Origin: Ktedonobacteria bacterium brp13
Lineage (GTDB): Bacteria; Chloroflexota; Ktedonobacteria; Ktedonobacterales; Ktedonobacteraceae
NCBI GenBank assembly: GCA_015099395.1
Contig: AP024096.1
Coordinates: forward strand, 4,774,001-4,838,000
DNA: 64,000 bases
Direction of reading: 5' to 3'
In this document: one piece after another, positions 16,144 through 24,694 of the stretch
How positions within the stretch are numbered: the first letter of the stretch is position 1
How the letters are laid out: every line of letters starts with the position of its first letter
Notes under the pieces: model-generated
Told to the model about the DNA's origin: nothing
Database searches by the model: none
What the model saw: only the letters and a program-made list of their open reading frames with translations
Position numbers and translations under genes: made by a program

Positions 16144-18480
16144 TTAGCGGAGGAAGCGTTCGTGCAGCGTAAAGCCGTTGGGTAGCCAGATATGCAGTTG
16201 GTTCTGGATATCTAGCGAGGCCAGACGATCGTCACACGACCAGGCAATACCCAGGATAGAGCGATTGTGTCGATCATAGCGCAAGATATCATGTCCGGTG
16301 GTCGTTTGCCATATACGTATGGTTCGATCTAGAGAGGCTGAGGCGATACGCTCACTATCAGACGACCAGGCAAGCGCCGTAACACGATCTGTATGCCCAC
16401 TATGGAGAGCACTACAACTCCCATCAGCCATACTCCAGAGACGCACCGTCGTATCCCAGGACGCCGAAGCCAGGGTGCAACCATCAGGCGAGCAGGTTAA
16501 CGCTGTAATACGCCCTAGATGCCCACGCAGATGAAAGCGTTCATCAGAGCCAGCAGCGGTAAGCTGCCAGCAGGTTGCGCTCCCATCTTCACGTCCCGCA
16601 ACTATGCTCTGGCTATCAGGGGTCCACGCCAACGCCAGAATCGGCGCACGCACAGAGACCAGTTGAGAACGCACAATCAGACTGTACGCATCATAGATCG
16701 TCACGGCACCAGCCATATCGCCTAACGCGATCAGGGCTCCATCAGGCGACCAGGCGAGCGCAAGGACCGCGCGCGTATCTGTACTCTGGAATGTGCGCAC
16801 ACGCTCGCCACTGTCACTGTACCAGACATGCACACTACCATTCAGAGCAGCAGTCGCAATCAATGTGCTATCCGTGCTCCATGCCAGCGCGGAAACCATG
16901 CTCTTATGATCCCTGTAGTGACAGACCACCTGCCATGCCGCATTCTCACAATTGTAGACAATTACTGTACCCTGCGTCGTCACGACCGCCAGATAGCGGC
17001 TATCAGGCGACCACGCAACGGCAGGCCCTGGAAAGATCACCGCATCCGATGACCGCCGAGGATCGGCCACCACCCTCTGCTTACGCGTCGCCATTGAGCC
17101 CAGATAAGAGCCGGCTGCACGCAATGAGTCAAGGCCGTTGGCTAGCATATTCGCGCCTGCATTATTGGCATTATTAGGACCACCTTGCTCTTTACGGACA
17201 AGGCGCACCGCGGGCAACGCTCCAGCAGTCAACGACTGGACAAAGCGCGAGAGAACAGAGGCAGCAGGTGCCAGTACATTGGGAGCAGGCAGCGAAGAGT
17301 CAGCAGCAACAACATCAGGCGTGGGCAGCGTCTGCAACGGAAATGGACCGCCGCTCGCGGGATACGCAATATGCTGCGCTGAGATCGCAGTATGGACATT
17401 GGTGATAGGATGGGCACGTCCACTCGCGATACGCTGCAACTCATGTTGGATGTTGAGCATGCTAGATGGTCGCTTCTTGACATCTAGCTCTAGCATACAC
17501 TGGATCAATGAACTGAGTTGCGGATAGAGGGGCAGGTCGAGCGGTTGCTGCGAAAACGGAGATTGGGTCGCGTTCTTGCCGCTGATCAGCTCATGCATGA
17601 CCGCACCCAGACTATAAATATCCGCCTGTGGAGTCGTCTGTCGACGTCCATATTGTTCGGGCGCAGCATAGCCTGGCGAGCCCAGGATCATCGTATCCTT
17701 CAGTTGCCCCTGCTTAAAATGACGCGCAATACCAAAATCGATCAGATAAAGCTGTCCCTCCGGGGTACGCATAACATTGGAGGGCTTGAGATCACGGAAG
17801 ATGACCGCCGGTCTCCGTGTATGGAGATAGCTCAAGACGCCAGCCAACTGAATACCTATCTGCAACACCTTCTCGATCGGGAGACGCCCACCCTTCTGTA
17901 TCGTATACGTATCCAGCGTCAACCCTTCAATAAAGCTCATCACGACATACCAGTTGCCGTTGACAGCAAAAAAGTCGTAGATACTCGGCAAATTGGGATG
18001 CGTCAGCGAGGCCAGCAACGTCGCCTCGCGCTTAAATCCTTCGGTCGCCTCAGCCAGTTCATCGGGGCTCAAGCCGTGTTGAATCATCTCTTTAATCGCG
18101 ACTTGCCGCTGCATAAATTTTGTATCGATGGCACGGAAGACCTGTCCATAGCCACCTGAACCGATGCGATTCAGAACGCTGTAACGCTGATTGAGTAAAT
18201 GTGGCATAAAAGGATAGAGAGCCGACGAAGCATTCTTCGCACCAGCGTTATTGACCGACTGCGGCTTCTGAGGGCTCTGCGGACTATTGGCGCTTTGTGG
18301 CTGAGAAGAGATAGCAAGACCGGGGAGGACGCCACTATCGATATCAATCACACTGGTTACCTGCACCGGCGGAGACAATAACGTAGTTCCGCACGCACCA
18401 CAAAACTTCGCACGGAGCGGATTCGCTATCCCGCACCGTGGACAATACACATGTGAACGGACACGAGTCTCTGCCCCCAT
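16144..18480 (-). CDS. Zinc-ribbon serine/threonine protein kinase with C-terminal WD40 propeller
   Basis: Cys13/16 and Cys27/30 form an N-terminal zinc ribbon (YCPRCG...FCGACG). After a Q/S/P-rich linker comes a Hanks-type kinase domain (about 100-370): glycine loop GSGGYGQVF, Lys130 in VAIKEM, Glu152, catalytic FRDLKPSN (Asp230; Phe replaces the usual His) and DFG at 248-250. Residues about 500-775 contain seven WD40-like units (LAWSPDGALIALG, VRLWSMADG and so on). No transmembrane helix is evident. ATG at 18480 has AAAAGGGG upstream; the 29 codons before it in frame are not needed. It is a single-gene unit. It likely phosphorylates proteins docked by the propeller; targets unknown. Confidence 0.93.
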   Translation of the reverse strand: MGAETRVRSHVYCPRCGIANPLRAKFCGACGTTLLSPPVQVTSVIDIDSGVLPGLAISSQPQSANSPQSPQKPQSVNNAGAKNASSALYPFMPHLLNQRYSVLNRIGSGGYGQVFRAIDTKFMQRQVAIKEMIQHGLSPDELAEATEGFKREATLLASLTHPNLPSIYDFFAVNGNWYVVMSFIEGLTLDTYTIQKGGRLPIEKVLQIGIQLAGVLSYLHTRRPAVIFRDLKPSNVMRTPEGQLYLIDFGIARHFKQGQLKDTMILGSPGYAAPEQYGRRQTTPQADIYSLGAVMHELISGKNATQSPFSQQPLDLPLYPQLSSLIQCMLELDVKKRPSSMLNIQHELQRIASGRAHPITNVHTAISAQHIAYPASGGPFPLQTLPTPDVVAADSSLPAPNVLAPAASVLSRFVQSLTAGALPAVRLVRKEQGGPNNANNAGANMLANGLDSLRAAGSYLGSMATRKQRVVADPRRSSDAVIFPGPAVAWSPDSRYLAVVTTQGTVIVYNCENAAWQVVCHYRDHKSMVSALAWSTDSTLIATAALNGSVHVWYSDSGERVRTFQSTDTRAVLALAWSPDGALIALGDMAGAVTIYDAYSLIVRSQLVSVRAPILALAWTPDSQSIVAGREDGSATCWQLTAAGSDERFHLRGHLGRITALTCSPDGCTLASASWDTTVRLWSMADGSCSALHSGHTDRVTALAWSSDSERIASASLDRTIRIWQTTTGHDILRYDRHNRSILGIAWSCDDRLASLDIQNQLHIWLPNGFTLHERFLR

Positions 18481-18762
18481 GCAAAAAACCCCTTTTCGCC
18501 TACAATATCTATTCGTATTGTTCAGATAGTACCTTATTTTTTCATAAAAATCTATGGTATAGCTCACATTTTCACTGCTAATTTCCCTGTATCACCGTTC
18601 GCCCTTGCGTTCAGGGTCCTACTTGTACTATTACTAATAAGAGTCTATTAATGAGAATCGGCCATCTTAAGACGAAGACCGAGACGATCAGCAGGTCTCA
18701 CCCGTAACGAAAAGACCTGAACGATACAACTATCTTATTTTGTTTTGTAAGGAGAACACCTC

Positions 18763-19149
18763 GTGCTTATTAAAATTGGTTCCATGGCACTGCGCGTCTG
18801 CGTGCTCATCGAACTCATCCTTGGCATTCTACTCTGGGCAAGCCTTATTCCAAACAGCATCATACCGGTGCATATGCTCATCGGCCTGCTGGCCATGATA
18901 TCGCTCTGGCTCCTGGGCATCGGGACGATCACCGCACACAAAGGTGGCAACCTCGGTCTGGGTATCGCTGCCATCATCGTCGGACTGCTCTTGCCGATAG
19001 TAGGACTGGGTCAGCTCTCATTCCTGTACTTCACAGTCTCAACACACTGGATTATCCAGGTCATCCACCTGCTGATCGGCCTTTCAGCCATCAGCCTCGG
19101 TGAAGTCATCGCTGGACGCTACCGTCGCGCCAACAAAGTAGCTGCATAA
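18763..19149 (+). CDS. Four-helix membrane protein, unknown function
   Basis: GTG at 18763 follows AAGGAG. The 128-residue product has four hydrophobic segments (about 7-28, 35-55, 66-86 and 92-115) with short loops, a histidine in helix 2 (PVHMLIGLL) and another near helix 4 (HWIIQVIHLLIGL), and a basic tail RYRRANKVAA on the presumed cytoplasmic side. The spaced His residues recall haem-binding cytochrome b-like small membrane proteins, but that is speculation. Single gene followed by a hairpin. Confidence 0.8.
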   Translation: MLIKIGSMALRVCVLIELILGILLWASLIPNSIIPVHMLIGLLAMISLWLLGIGTITAHKGGNLGLGIAAIIVGLLLPIVGLGQLSFLYFTVSTHWIIQVIHLLIGLSAISLGEVIAGRYRRANKVAA

Positions 19150-19177
19150 TAGTCGCATACATACACCAGCACAACAT

Positions 19178-19214
19178 ATTGCGCCCTTCCGCTCTTCGTG
19201 TAGGAGGGCGCAAT
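19178..19214 (+). terminator. 10-bp hairpin, probable terminator
   Basis: ATTGCGCCCT and its exact complement flank a 17-base loop, 29 bp after the small membrane-protein gene. Only a mixed T-rich stretch follows, so efficiency is uncertain. Confidence 0.5.
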
Positions 19215-19317
19215 GACTATTCCTATTCATACATATCCTATTGCCGAAACCCTCCAATATATGCTTTAATTACTACATAAATATGACAATGTATTAGCGG
19301 CTGATGAGGGAAGACAC

Positions 19318-19869
19318 GTGAAGCAGCAGGAGCAGCATCCACACAGCGCGGTATATCCTGGTAGTTTTGATCCATTGACGAACGGGCACCTTGATATCGC
19401 GCGCAGAGGAGCCAATCTGTTTGAGACCCTGATTATCGCCGTCTATGCATTTCCCGCTAAAAATCTCCTGTTTTCAGCGGATGAGCGGGTCGCGCTCTGG
19501 CAAGAGGTAATAGAGCACGAAAAGCTACAGAACGTACGCATCGTGAAGTTTACAGGCCTGGCAGTCGAGTATGTACGCTCGATCGGGGCCGTCGCACTCA
19601 TCAAAGGACTGCGCTCCTCCAACGACTTTGAGGCCGAGTTCCAACAAGGACTCATGAACCATAGATTAGCGCCTGAGATCGAGACCGTCTGTCTCTTTAG
19701 CAATCCAGACCATCTCTGTATCAGTTCATCACTCATTAAAGAGGTCGCGAAACTGGGTGGCGACGTGCATACGATGCTGCCAGCAAGCGTAGAACATGCA
19801 CTCAGAGAGAAATTTGCAGGAGAGCGCAAAGAACGCAACCAGGAAGAGTCACCAAACGTATTGCAGTAA
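19318..19869 (+). CDS. coaD: Phosphopantetheine adenylyltransferase
   Basis: CoaD joins 4'-phosphopantetheine and ATP to give dephospho-CoA, the penultimate step of CoA synthesis. The nucleotidyltransferase signature YPGSFDPLTNGHLDIARRG is at the N-terminus, with the second motif CISSSLIKEVAKLGGDV near 140-156. Length is 183 residues, about 20 more than E. coli CoaD because of a short charged tail. GTG at 19318 is preceded by GAGGG. It sits before a coiled-coil protein gene and the fatty-acid/ribosomal cluster, a common linkage since CoA feeds acyl carrier chemistry. Confidence 0.95.
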   Translation: MKQQEQHPHSAVYPGSFDPLTNGHLDIARRGANLFETLIIAVYAFPAKNLLFSADERVALWQEVIEHEKLQNVRIVKFTGLAVEYVRSIGAVALIKGLRSSNDFEAEFQQGLMNHRLAPEIETVCLFSNPDHLCISSSLIKEVAKLGGDVHTMLPASVEHALREKFAGERKERNQEESPNVLQ

Positions 19870-19980
19870 GAGAAGCATCCATTTTTCATTCACCCCCCTT
19901 CCAGCGTGAGAAGATAGATACAGTCGAACTGAGCGCCACGTCCGGGGGGATGCCAGGGCAACGGAAGGAGACAAGGTAGC

Positions 19981-20670
19981 ATGGATATCCTTTATCTGAT
20001 CGAGCGCCTGGAAACCCTTGTCACCAGTAGTAAAAAAATGCCCCTGGTCAATCAAGTGATCATCAAAGAGGCCGACATCCTGACGCTTATCGAGCAACTA
20101 CGCACCTCTGTCCCTACAGAGCTCAAGCAGGCCCGTCGCATCAATCAGGAACGCGAGCGCATCCTGGCCCAGGCCCAGAGCGAGGCGAATAACCTGATCA
20201 AGCAAACGAGCGATGAAGCCGAGCGAGCGATCACCCGTGAAGGACTACTCCAGGTCGCCAATGACCGTTCACAAGAGATTATCCGCCGTGCTAACGAGCA
20301 GGCACAGATGATCGTCAGGCGCGCTGAACGCCACACAGAACAGATGCAGATCGAGGCCGACAACTACGCGGCAGAGACGTTACGCAACCTCAAAGAACAT
20401 CTTGTACAGGTAGAGACCGAGATTGAGCGGCTCGTCATGAGCGAGATCGACAAGAATATAAGAAGTATTGAGCTTGGCCTGGCGAGCCTGGAGGGGCGTC
20501 CAGAAGAGGAAGAGCTAGCTGCTGGCGAGCGCGGCGCACCGGAAGTAGAGAACGAAGAGCCACCTGACCCATCGCATCCCTCTCATCCATCGCACCCCTC
20601 ACATACGCCACCACGACGTGCCTCGCTCGCCGCGGACACCATGGGGGGTCCAAACTTCCCCGACATATAA
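19981..20670 (+). CDS. Coiled-coil protein with DivIVA/ATP-synthase-b-like helix
   Basis: The 229-residue product is mostly one long charged helix (about 20-170) with heptad character (QARRINQERERILAQAQSEANNLIKQ and similar), then an acidic, proline/histidine-rich tail with three tandem HPS repeats. No membrane segment is present. Annotated relatives are often called ATPase or DivIVA-like, purely because of the coiled coil. ATG at 19981 follows GGAAGGAGAC. The position after coaD is conserved in Chloroflexota to my knowledge; a scaffolding role is inference. Confidence 0.75.
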   Translation: MDILYLIERLETLVTSSKKMPLVNQVIIKEADILTLIEQLRTSVPTELKQARRINQERERILAQAQSEANNLIKQTSDEAERAITREGLLQVANDRSQEIIRRANEQAQMIVRRAERHTEQMQIEADNYAAETLRNLKEHLVQVETEIERLVMSEIDKNIRSIELGLASLEGRPEEEELAAGERGAPEVENEEPPDPSHPSHPSHPSHTPPRRASLAADTMGGPNFPDI

Positions 20671-20692
20671 AGAATAGGAAAAAAAGCGGGAC

Positions 20693-20721
20693 TTGACACC
20701 CTCTATTGCCTTGTCTATAAT
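20693..20721 (+). promoter_or_regulatory. Consensus sigma-A promoter of yceD-rpmF
   Basis: TTGACA at 20693-20698 and TATAAT at 20716-20721 with exactly 17 bp between them. The transcript would have a leader of about 180 bases that contains a palindromic repeat. Confidence 0.88.
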
Positions 20722-20787
20722 GAGCAAGCGCCAGCGAAGAGTAGGGGACCATGTACCTCGCGCCAGATATTATTTTACCGGCAAGAG

Positions 20788-20863
20788 TTACTACTTATCC
20801 GCAAACTTGCGTGTGCATAGCACGAGCGACGCCAGTCGCGTTGGTTTTCGGAATAAGATATTA
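20788..20863. repeat. Palindromic repeat (CTTATCC...GGAATAAG family), copy 1
   Basis: About 75 bp with inverted ends and the internal stretch GCGACGCCAGTCGCGTTGG. It is shared with 52223-52299 and, more weakly, 55570-55625. It lies inside the predicted leader of yceD, between promoter and start codon. Confidence 0.85.
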
Positions 20864-20906
20864 ACCATATTCGTTCTTGGTCCTTATGGGAAAGGAAACA
20901 ACTTCC

Positions 20907-21446
20907 ATGATCTTTAATATGGCGCAACTGATGAAGGAACCGGTGGGAGCCGGTGCCTCATTCTCAACAGATATTCATGAAGAACAGGTTCAGCTCGACG
21001 AAAGTCTCAAGGTAACCAGCCCCGTCAATGGGCATGTGCGCATGCGCCGCGTCAATCAGGGACTCCTGGTTGATGGATGGGTCGACCTTACACTTGAGCT
21101 ACAATGTACACGTTGCTTAAAGAATATTGAGCAGCCGCTGCATGTAACCTTTGAAGAGCGCTTCTATCCAACGATCGACGTGATAACGGGTGCTGCCGTG
21201 CAACCCAGCGGCGAGGACGACGTGTTCTTGCTCGATGACCATCATCACGTAGATCTTACCGAGGCTATTCGTCAGGCTGTATTGCTCGCCATACCAATGG
21301 TGACGCTGTGCGAAGAAGATTGTGCAGGACTCTGTCCACAATGCGGTCATGACCTCAATCTTGGGCCCTGCGATTGCGAACCTGAAGTTGATGCACGCTT
21401 GAATGTGCTCAAAACGTTGTTAGAAAACGGATCACAACCATCATAA
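20907..21446 (+). CDS. yceD: DUF177/YceD family protein
   Basis: YceD-type proteins are encoded ahead of rpmF in most bacteria and are tied to 23S rRNA or ribosome metabolism. The sequence shows the core ELQCTRCLK and the C-terminal cysteine cluster CEEDCAGLCPQCGHDLNLGPCDC, a probable metal site. Length from ATG 20907 is 179 residues; AAAGGA lies 10 bp upstream. Two further in-frame starts at 20877 and 20886 exist but lack ribosome sites. The next gene is rpmF, the standard partner. Confidence 0.88.
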   Translation: MIFNMAQLMKEPVGAGASFSTDIHEEQVQLDESLKVTSPVNGHVRMRRVNQGLLVDGWVDLTLELQCTRCLKNIEQPLHVTFEERFYPTIDVITGAAVQPSGEDDVFLLDDHHHVDLTEAIRQAVLLAIPMVTLCEEDCAGLCPQCGHDLNLGPCDCEPEVDARLNVLKTLLENGSQPS

Positions 21447-21607
21447 TAGCATCACGAGTAAGAATGCCCGAGCGTGTTCGCTCAATCCGTTGAGTTGAAC
21501 GAGGCGTGCTAACGCCATTTTTTGATTACGTACTCATTGCGTACCTCTGTATCAAAGCAACTTGCGCTCAGGGACAGAACTACTGGTGGAAGAGGAGAGT
21601 CAGCAAA

Positions 21608-21796
21608 ATGGGAGCGTTACCAAAACAGCGCACGTCACATGCCCGTCAGGGAGAGCGTCGTGCGCATCATCAATTGAAATTGCCACAACTGGTGGTCTGT
21701 CCGCAGTGCAAGAGCATTCGTCGCTCGCACCATGCTTGCCCAAATTGTGGCACCTATCGTGGTCGCCAGGTGTTTGAGCCAAGGACACAGAAATAG
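21608..21796 (+). CDS. rpmF: 50S ribosomal protein L32
   Basis: The 62-residue protein starts MGALPKQRTSHARQGERRAHH and carries the L32 zinc knuckle VCPQCKSIRRSHHACPNCGTYRGRQV (four Cys). The frame is open further upstream, but GAGGAGAG precedes the ATG at 21608 and the family begins there. It is a structural protein near the peptidyl transferase region of the large subunit. It follows yceD by 161 bp, a longer gap than usual. Confidence 0.95.
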   Translation: MGALPKQRTSHARQGERRAHHQLKLPQLVVCPQCKSIRRSHHACPNCGTYRGRQVFEPRTQK

Positions 21797-21918
21797 TTCC
21801 GTGAGGAGGGCCGAGTGCTCACCACGCGCATTCGTTGCGCAACTACGCCACTCACGTGCCCTCTTACGCTGTATGAGGGGCTCGTGCCCTCCTGCTATGC
21901 AGCATTAAAAAGAAGAAG

Positions 21919-22968
21919 ATGACGACACAAGTTGCCTTTTTATTTCCCGGTCAGGGAAGTCAAAACGTCGGTATGGGGGCGGATGTCTATGCAGCCTCAG
22001 CAGCTGCACGACAGGTCTTTGCTACCTTTGATGACGTACTCGGTATTCCCCTGAGTACCCTCTGCTTTGAGGGACCGGAAGACACATTACGCGCAACCAT
22101 TAACGCGCAACCAGCGATTGTCGCAGTTAGTCTCGCATATCTTGCAGCCTTTCAAGAAGCCCTCTCTCCAGCTACATCTTCCTGGTCCATTCCGCTTACC
22201 CCAGCCTACACCGCCGGACACAGTGTCGGCGAATGTACTGCGCTGGTCGCAGCTGGCGCTATCAATGTACAGGATGTTGCCTTTCTTGTGCGTGAACGCG
22301 GTCGCCTGATGCAACAAGAAGAGCAGATCTGTCCAGGTGGCATGGCTGCGATCATTGGACTGGATACCGCAACGCTACAGACCATCTGTGAAGAGGTCAG
22401 CGCCGAGTGCAGACAGGAGATCGCCTCTGGCGTGGATGGCGTGGACGGAACGAGCAATGGGCATCCCGGACAGGGAAGCGTGATCCTGGCAAACTATAAC
22501 GCACCAGGACAGATAGTTATCTCTGGTGAGCAGCGAGCACTCGAACGCGCCTGCGCACGTGCCAGAGAACAAGGTGCCAAACGGGCTATCCCACTCGCGG
22601 TCAGTGGCGCTTTTCACTCCCCAGTGATGCAGCCCGCGACCGAGAAACTAGCCTCCTCTGTCGCACAGATAGCGCTTCAGGACACCACGATACCGGTCAT
22701 CGGCAATATTCAGGCCGCACCGCTGACCACGGCCAGTGCGTTGCGCAACGAACTGGCCAACCAGATAGCCAGTTCAGTACAATGGATTCGTACCATTGAA
22801 TTTCTCGTTGAACAAGGAGTCACAACCTTCTTCGAGATCGGACCCGGTCAGGCGCTGGCAGGGATGAACAAGCGTATCGCGCGTGGAGTCACAACAATCA
22901 ATATCGGTAGTGTCGCCGATATTGAGAAAGCCCTTGCAAAGGTCAAGGAACTGAACCTGGTATCCTGA
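21919..22968 (+). CDS. fabD: Malonyl-CoA:ACP transacylase
   Basis: FabD moves malonate from CoA to acyl carrier protein to start each fatty-acid elongation round. Seen: FLFPGQGSQNVGMG at the N-terminus, nucleophile GHSVGE (S102), the arginine region VRERGRLMQ, and SGAFHSPVM with the catalytic His. Length is 349 residues, with an insertion (CRQEIASGVDGVDGTSNGHPG) of about 20 residues relative to E. coli FabD. The start codon is directly after AGAAGAAG. In many bacteria plsX and fabH lie between rpmF and fabD; both are missing here. Confidence 0.95.
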   Translation: MTTQVAFLFPGQGSQNVGMGADVYAASAAARQVFATFDDVLGIPLSTLCFEGPEDTLRATINAQPAIVAVSLAYLAAFQEALSPATSSWSIPLTPAYTAGHSVGECTALVAAGAINVQDVAFLVRERGRLMQQEEQICPGGMAAIIGLDTATLQTICEEVSAECRQEIASGVDGVDGTSNGHPGQGSVILANYNAPGQIVISGEQRALERACARAREQGAKRAIPLAVSGAFHSPVMQPATEKLASSVAQIALQDTTIPVIGNIQAAPLTTASALRNELANQIASSVQWIRTIEFLVEQGVTTFFEIGPGQALAGMNKRIARGVTTINIGSVADIEKALAKVKELNLVS

Positions 22969-23119
22969 CACAGCAATATACAGTATAATGAGACACAGAG
23001 ATAGAGACGTACGCATAATCGCAGGCTCTTTTGAGCCCAAATAGCGTACTTGACACAAACAAAAAAAGCGCATATCTTTGCTGTAAGGTAGCAGCACACG
23101 TCAAGATAGGAGGAAAGCA

Positions 23120-23458
23120 ATGGCGGGGCAATCACAACCGGCCGGTGTGGTACGTGTAGCCCGACCGGTACTTTCAACCATTGTGCTCAACACAGCACTA
23201 CAGATCCCAGGTGTCGTTCGCATGGCTCATAGTAATGACCAGTGGACGCGGCTCCTCGGGCGCGACGTACCGCATCAAGGCGTTACGCTCACCGTGAAAG
23301 ACAATACTGTCTCAGCGGATCTCTATCTTATCGTCAAATCCGGTAGTAATATAGTCGAAGTCGGCACCGCCGTTCAGGAAGAAGTTGCATCCGCAATCCA
23401 AATGATGATCGGCATGCAAGTACAGGATATCAACGTCTATATTCAAGATATAGCGTAG
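23120..23458 (+). CDS. Asp23/Gls24-family envelope stress protein
   Basis: The 112-residue product has the Asp23 fold pattern: RVARPVLSTIVLNTALQIPGVVRMA, then GVTLTVKDNTVSADLYLIVKSG and IVEVGTAVQEEVASAIQMMIGMQVQDINVYIQDI. These proteins are small alkaline-shock or envelope-associated factors and are often next to nusB in Gram-positives and Chloroflexota. AGGAGGAAAG precedes the ATG at 23120. It is followed 260 bp later by nusB. The tandem repeat at 23444-23500 includes the last codons. Confidence 0.9.
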   Translation: MAGQSQPAGVVRVARPVLSTIVLNTALQIPGVVRMAHSNDQWTRLLGRDVPHQGVTLTVKDNTVSADLYLIVKSGSNIVEVGTAVQEEVASAIQMMIGMQVQDINVYIQDIA

Positions 23459-23500
23459 CTCGCAAGATATAGCGTAGCTCGCAAGATATAGCTTAGCGAG
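23444..23500 (+). repeat. Three tandem 19-bp repeats over the Asp23 gene stop
   Basis: Units 23444-23462, 23463-23481 and 23482-23500 (CAAGATATAGCGTAGCTCG) differ only in the last copy. The first unit contains the end of the coding region, so the stop codon is repeated downstream. Confidence 0.9.
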
Positions 23501-23720
23501 CCTGACTATGTCAGTACTGTTGACGGTTGACCTTCTGAATAAGTTCTTACTAGTATCACTGGTACTTATAGGCCTTATGACTGCTTCTTATCAAGTCAAT
23601 TCGTCATTATTATCGGTTTGTTTTTAGCTAGTCACTATTGTCATGCACAGCCAGGTCCCGTCCTCGGACAACAGGCCTGAGTGAGCACCAGACAGCAGCT
23701 AGTCACCATTCGAGGAAACT

Positions 23721-24161
23721 ATGCCAGGGATACGCAGGCAAGCGCGAATCATCGCACTGCAAACACTCTACGAATATGACATAGCCAATCACGTCCCAAC
23801 AGAGGTCTTGCAGCGCCATACCGAGGAGCGCAATCTGCATCCAAAGGTCGTAGAATACGCTAGCGAGCTCGTTCTGGGCGTGTGCAGCCAACTTGCCGAT
23901 ATCGACGCTCATATACAAAGCGCGGCCCGTGAATGGCCGTTGCAACAGATGGCGCGTATCGACAAAAATGTTCTTAGACTTGCAATCTACGAAATTCTGT
24001 TTAATAATACTGTACCAGCCAAGGCCGCCATCAATGAGGCTGTCGAACTCGCCAAAACATATGGCAGTGAGACGTCTAGCCGTTTTATTAACGGCGTCCT
24101 CGGTACAATATTTACCCGGGCACAACAACAGCCCATCCCGAAAGCGGAAAGTGAGGTATAA
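23721..24161 (+). CDS. nusB: Transcription antitermination factor NusB
   Basis: NusB binds boxA RNA with S10 in rRNA antitermination complexes. The 146-residue product has the family blocks RRQARIIALQTLYEYD, then EWPLQQMARIDKNVLRLAIYEI, VPAKAAINEAVELAKTYGSE and SSRFINGVLGTI. GAGGAAAC lies before the ATG. It is followed by acpP after only 6 bp, so the two are very likely co-transcribed, an unusual pairing. Confidence 0.95.
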   Translation: MPGIRRQARIIALQTLYEYDIANHVPTEVLQRHTEERNLHPKVVEYASELVLGVCSQLADIDAHIQSAAREWPLQQMARIDKNVLRLAIYEILFNNTVPAKAAINEAVELAKTYGSETSSRFINGVLGTIFTRAQQQPIPKAESEV

Positions 24162-24167
24162 TAGAAG

Positions 24168-24404
24168 ATGGCTTCTATACATGACCGTCTAAAGAAAATT
24201 ATCGTCGACCAGCTGGGTGTCGATGAAAGTGAAGTCGTTCCTACAGCTTCTTTCGTTGAGGATCTCAACGCCGATTCACTCGATCTCGTCGAGCTGATCA
24301 TGTCCCTTGAAGAGGAGTTCGGTCTCCAGATCTCTGACGAGGATGCCGAGAAGATCACAACAGTCCAGGAAGCTGACGATTACATCGAAGAGCACCAGCA
24401 CTAA
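24168..24404 (+). CDS. acpP: Acyl carrier protein
   Basis: ACP carries growing acyl chains as thioesters on phosphopantetheine. The attachment site DSLDLVEL with Ser37 is present, in an acidic four-helix protein of 78 residues ending EEHQH. It starts six bases after nusB; AGAAGATG before and over the start gives little room for a strong ribosome site, so translation may be coupled to nusB. CoaD and FabD in the same window supply its cofactor precursor and first substrate. Confidence 0.96.
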   Translation: MASIHDRLKKIIVDQLGVDESEVVPTASFVEDLNADSLDLVELIMSLEEEFGLQISDEDAEKITTVQEADDYIEEHQH

Positions 24405-24455
24405 TTTTATTTCTCAATTCCTGGCAATTGTAGCCCCTCAGCAGGCTCGATTACC

Positions 24456-24490
24456 AATGGAGTGGTCTCAATAGAGGTCACTCCATTTTT
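24456..24490 (+). terminator. Intrinsic terminator after acpP
   Basis: AATGGAGTG pairs with CACTCCATT, with inner CTC/GAG, and is followed by TTTTTC and another T-run. It ends the fabD-acpP stretch. Confidence 0.9.
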
Positions 24491-24694
24491 CTATTTTTCC
24501 TCTCTCGCGTTATCCACTACCACCCAGATTCTTTTAAATTCGCTATAATTATTACACGACTGCAAAGTGAGCAAGCTGAATAGGCGATTATTTTCTTTTG
24601 TCGTTGTGGTTGTCACAAATCGGTAGCGTTATGCATCTCCATTAGTGTAGCAAGATATACTCGATCATATCTCTACAATGCGAAAGAGTGGTGT

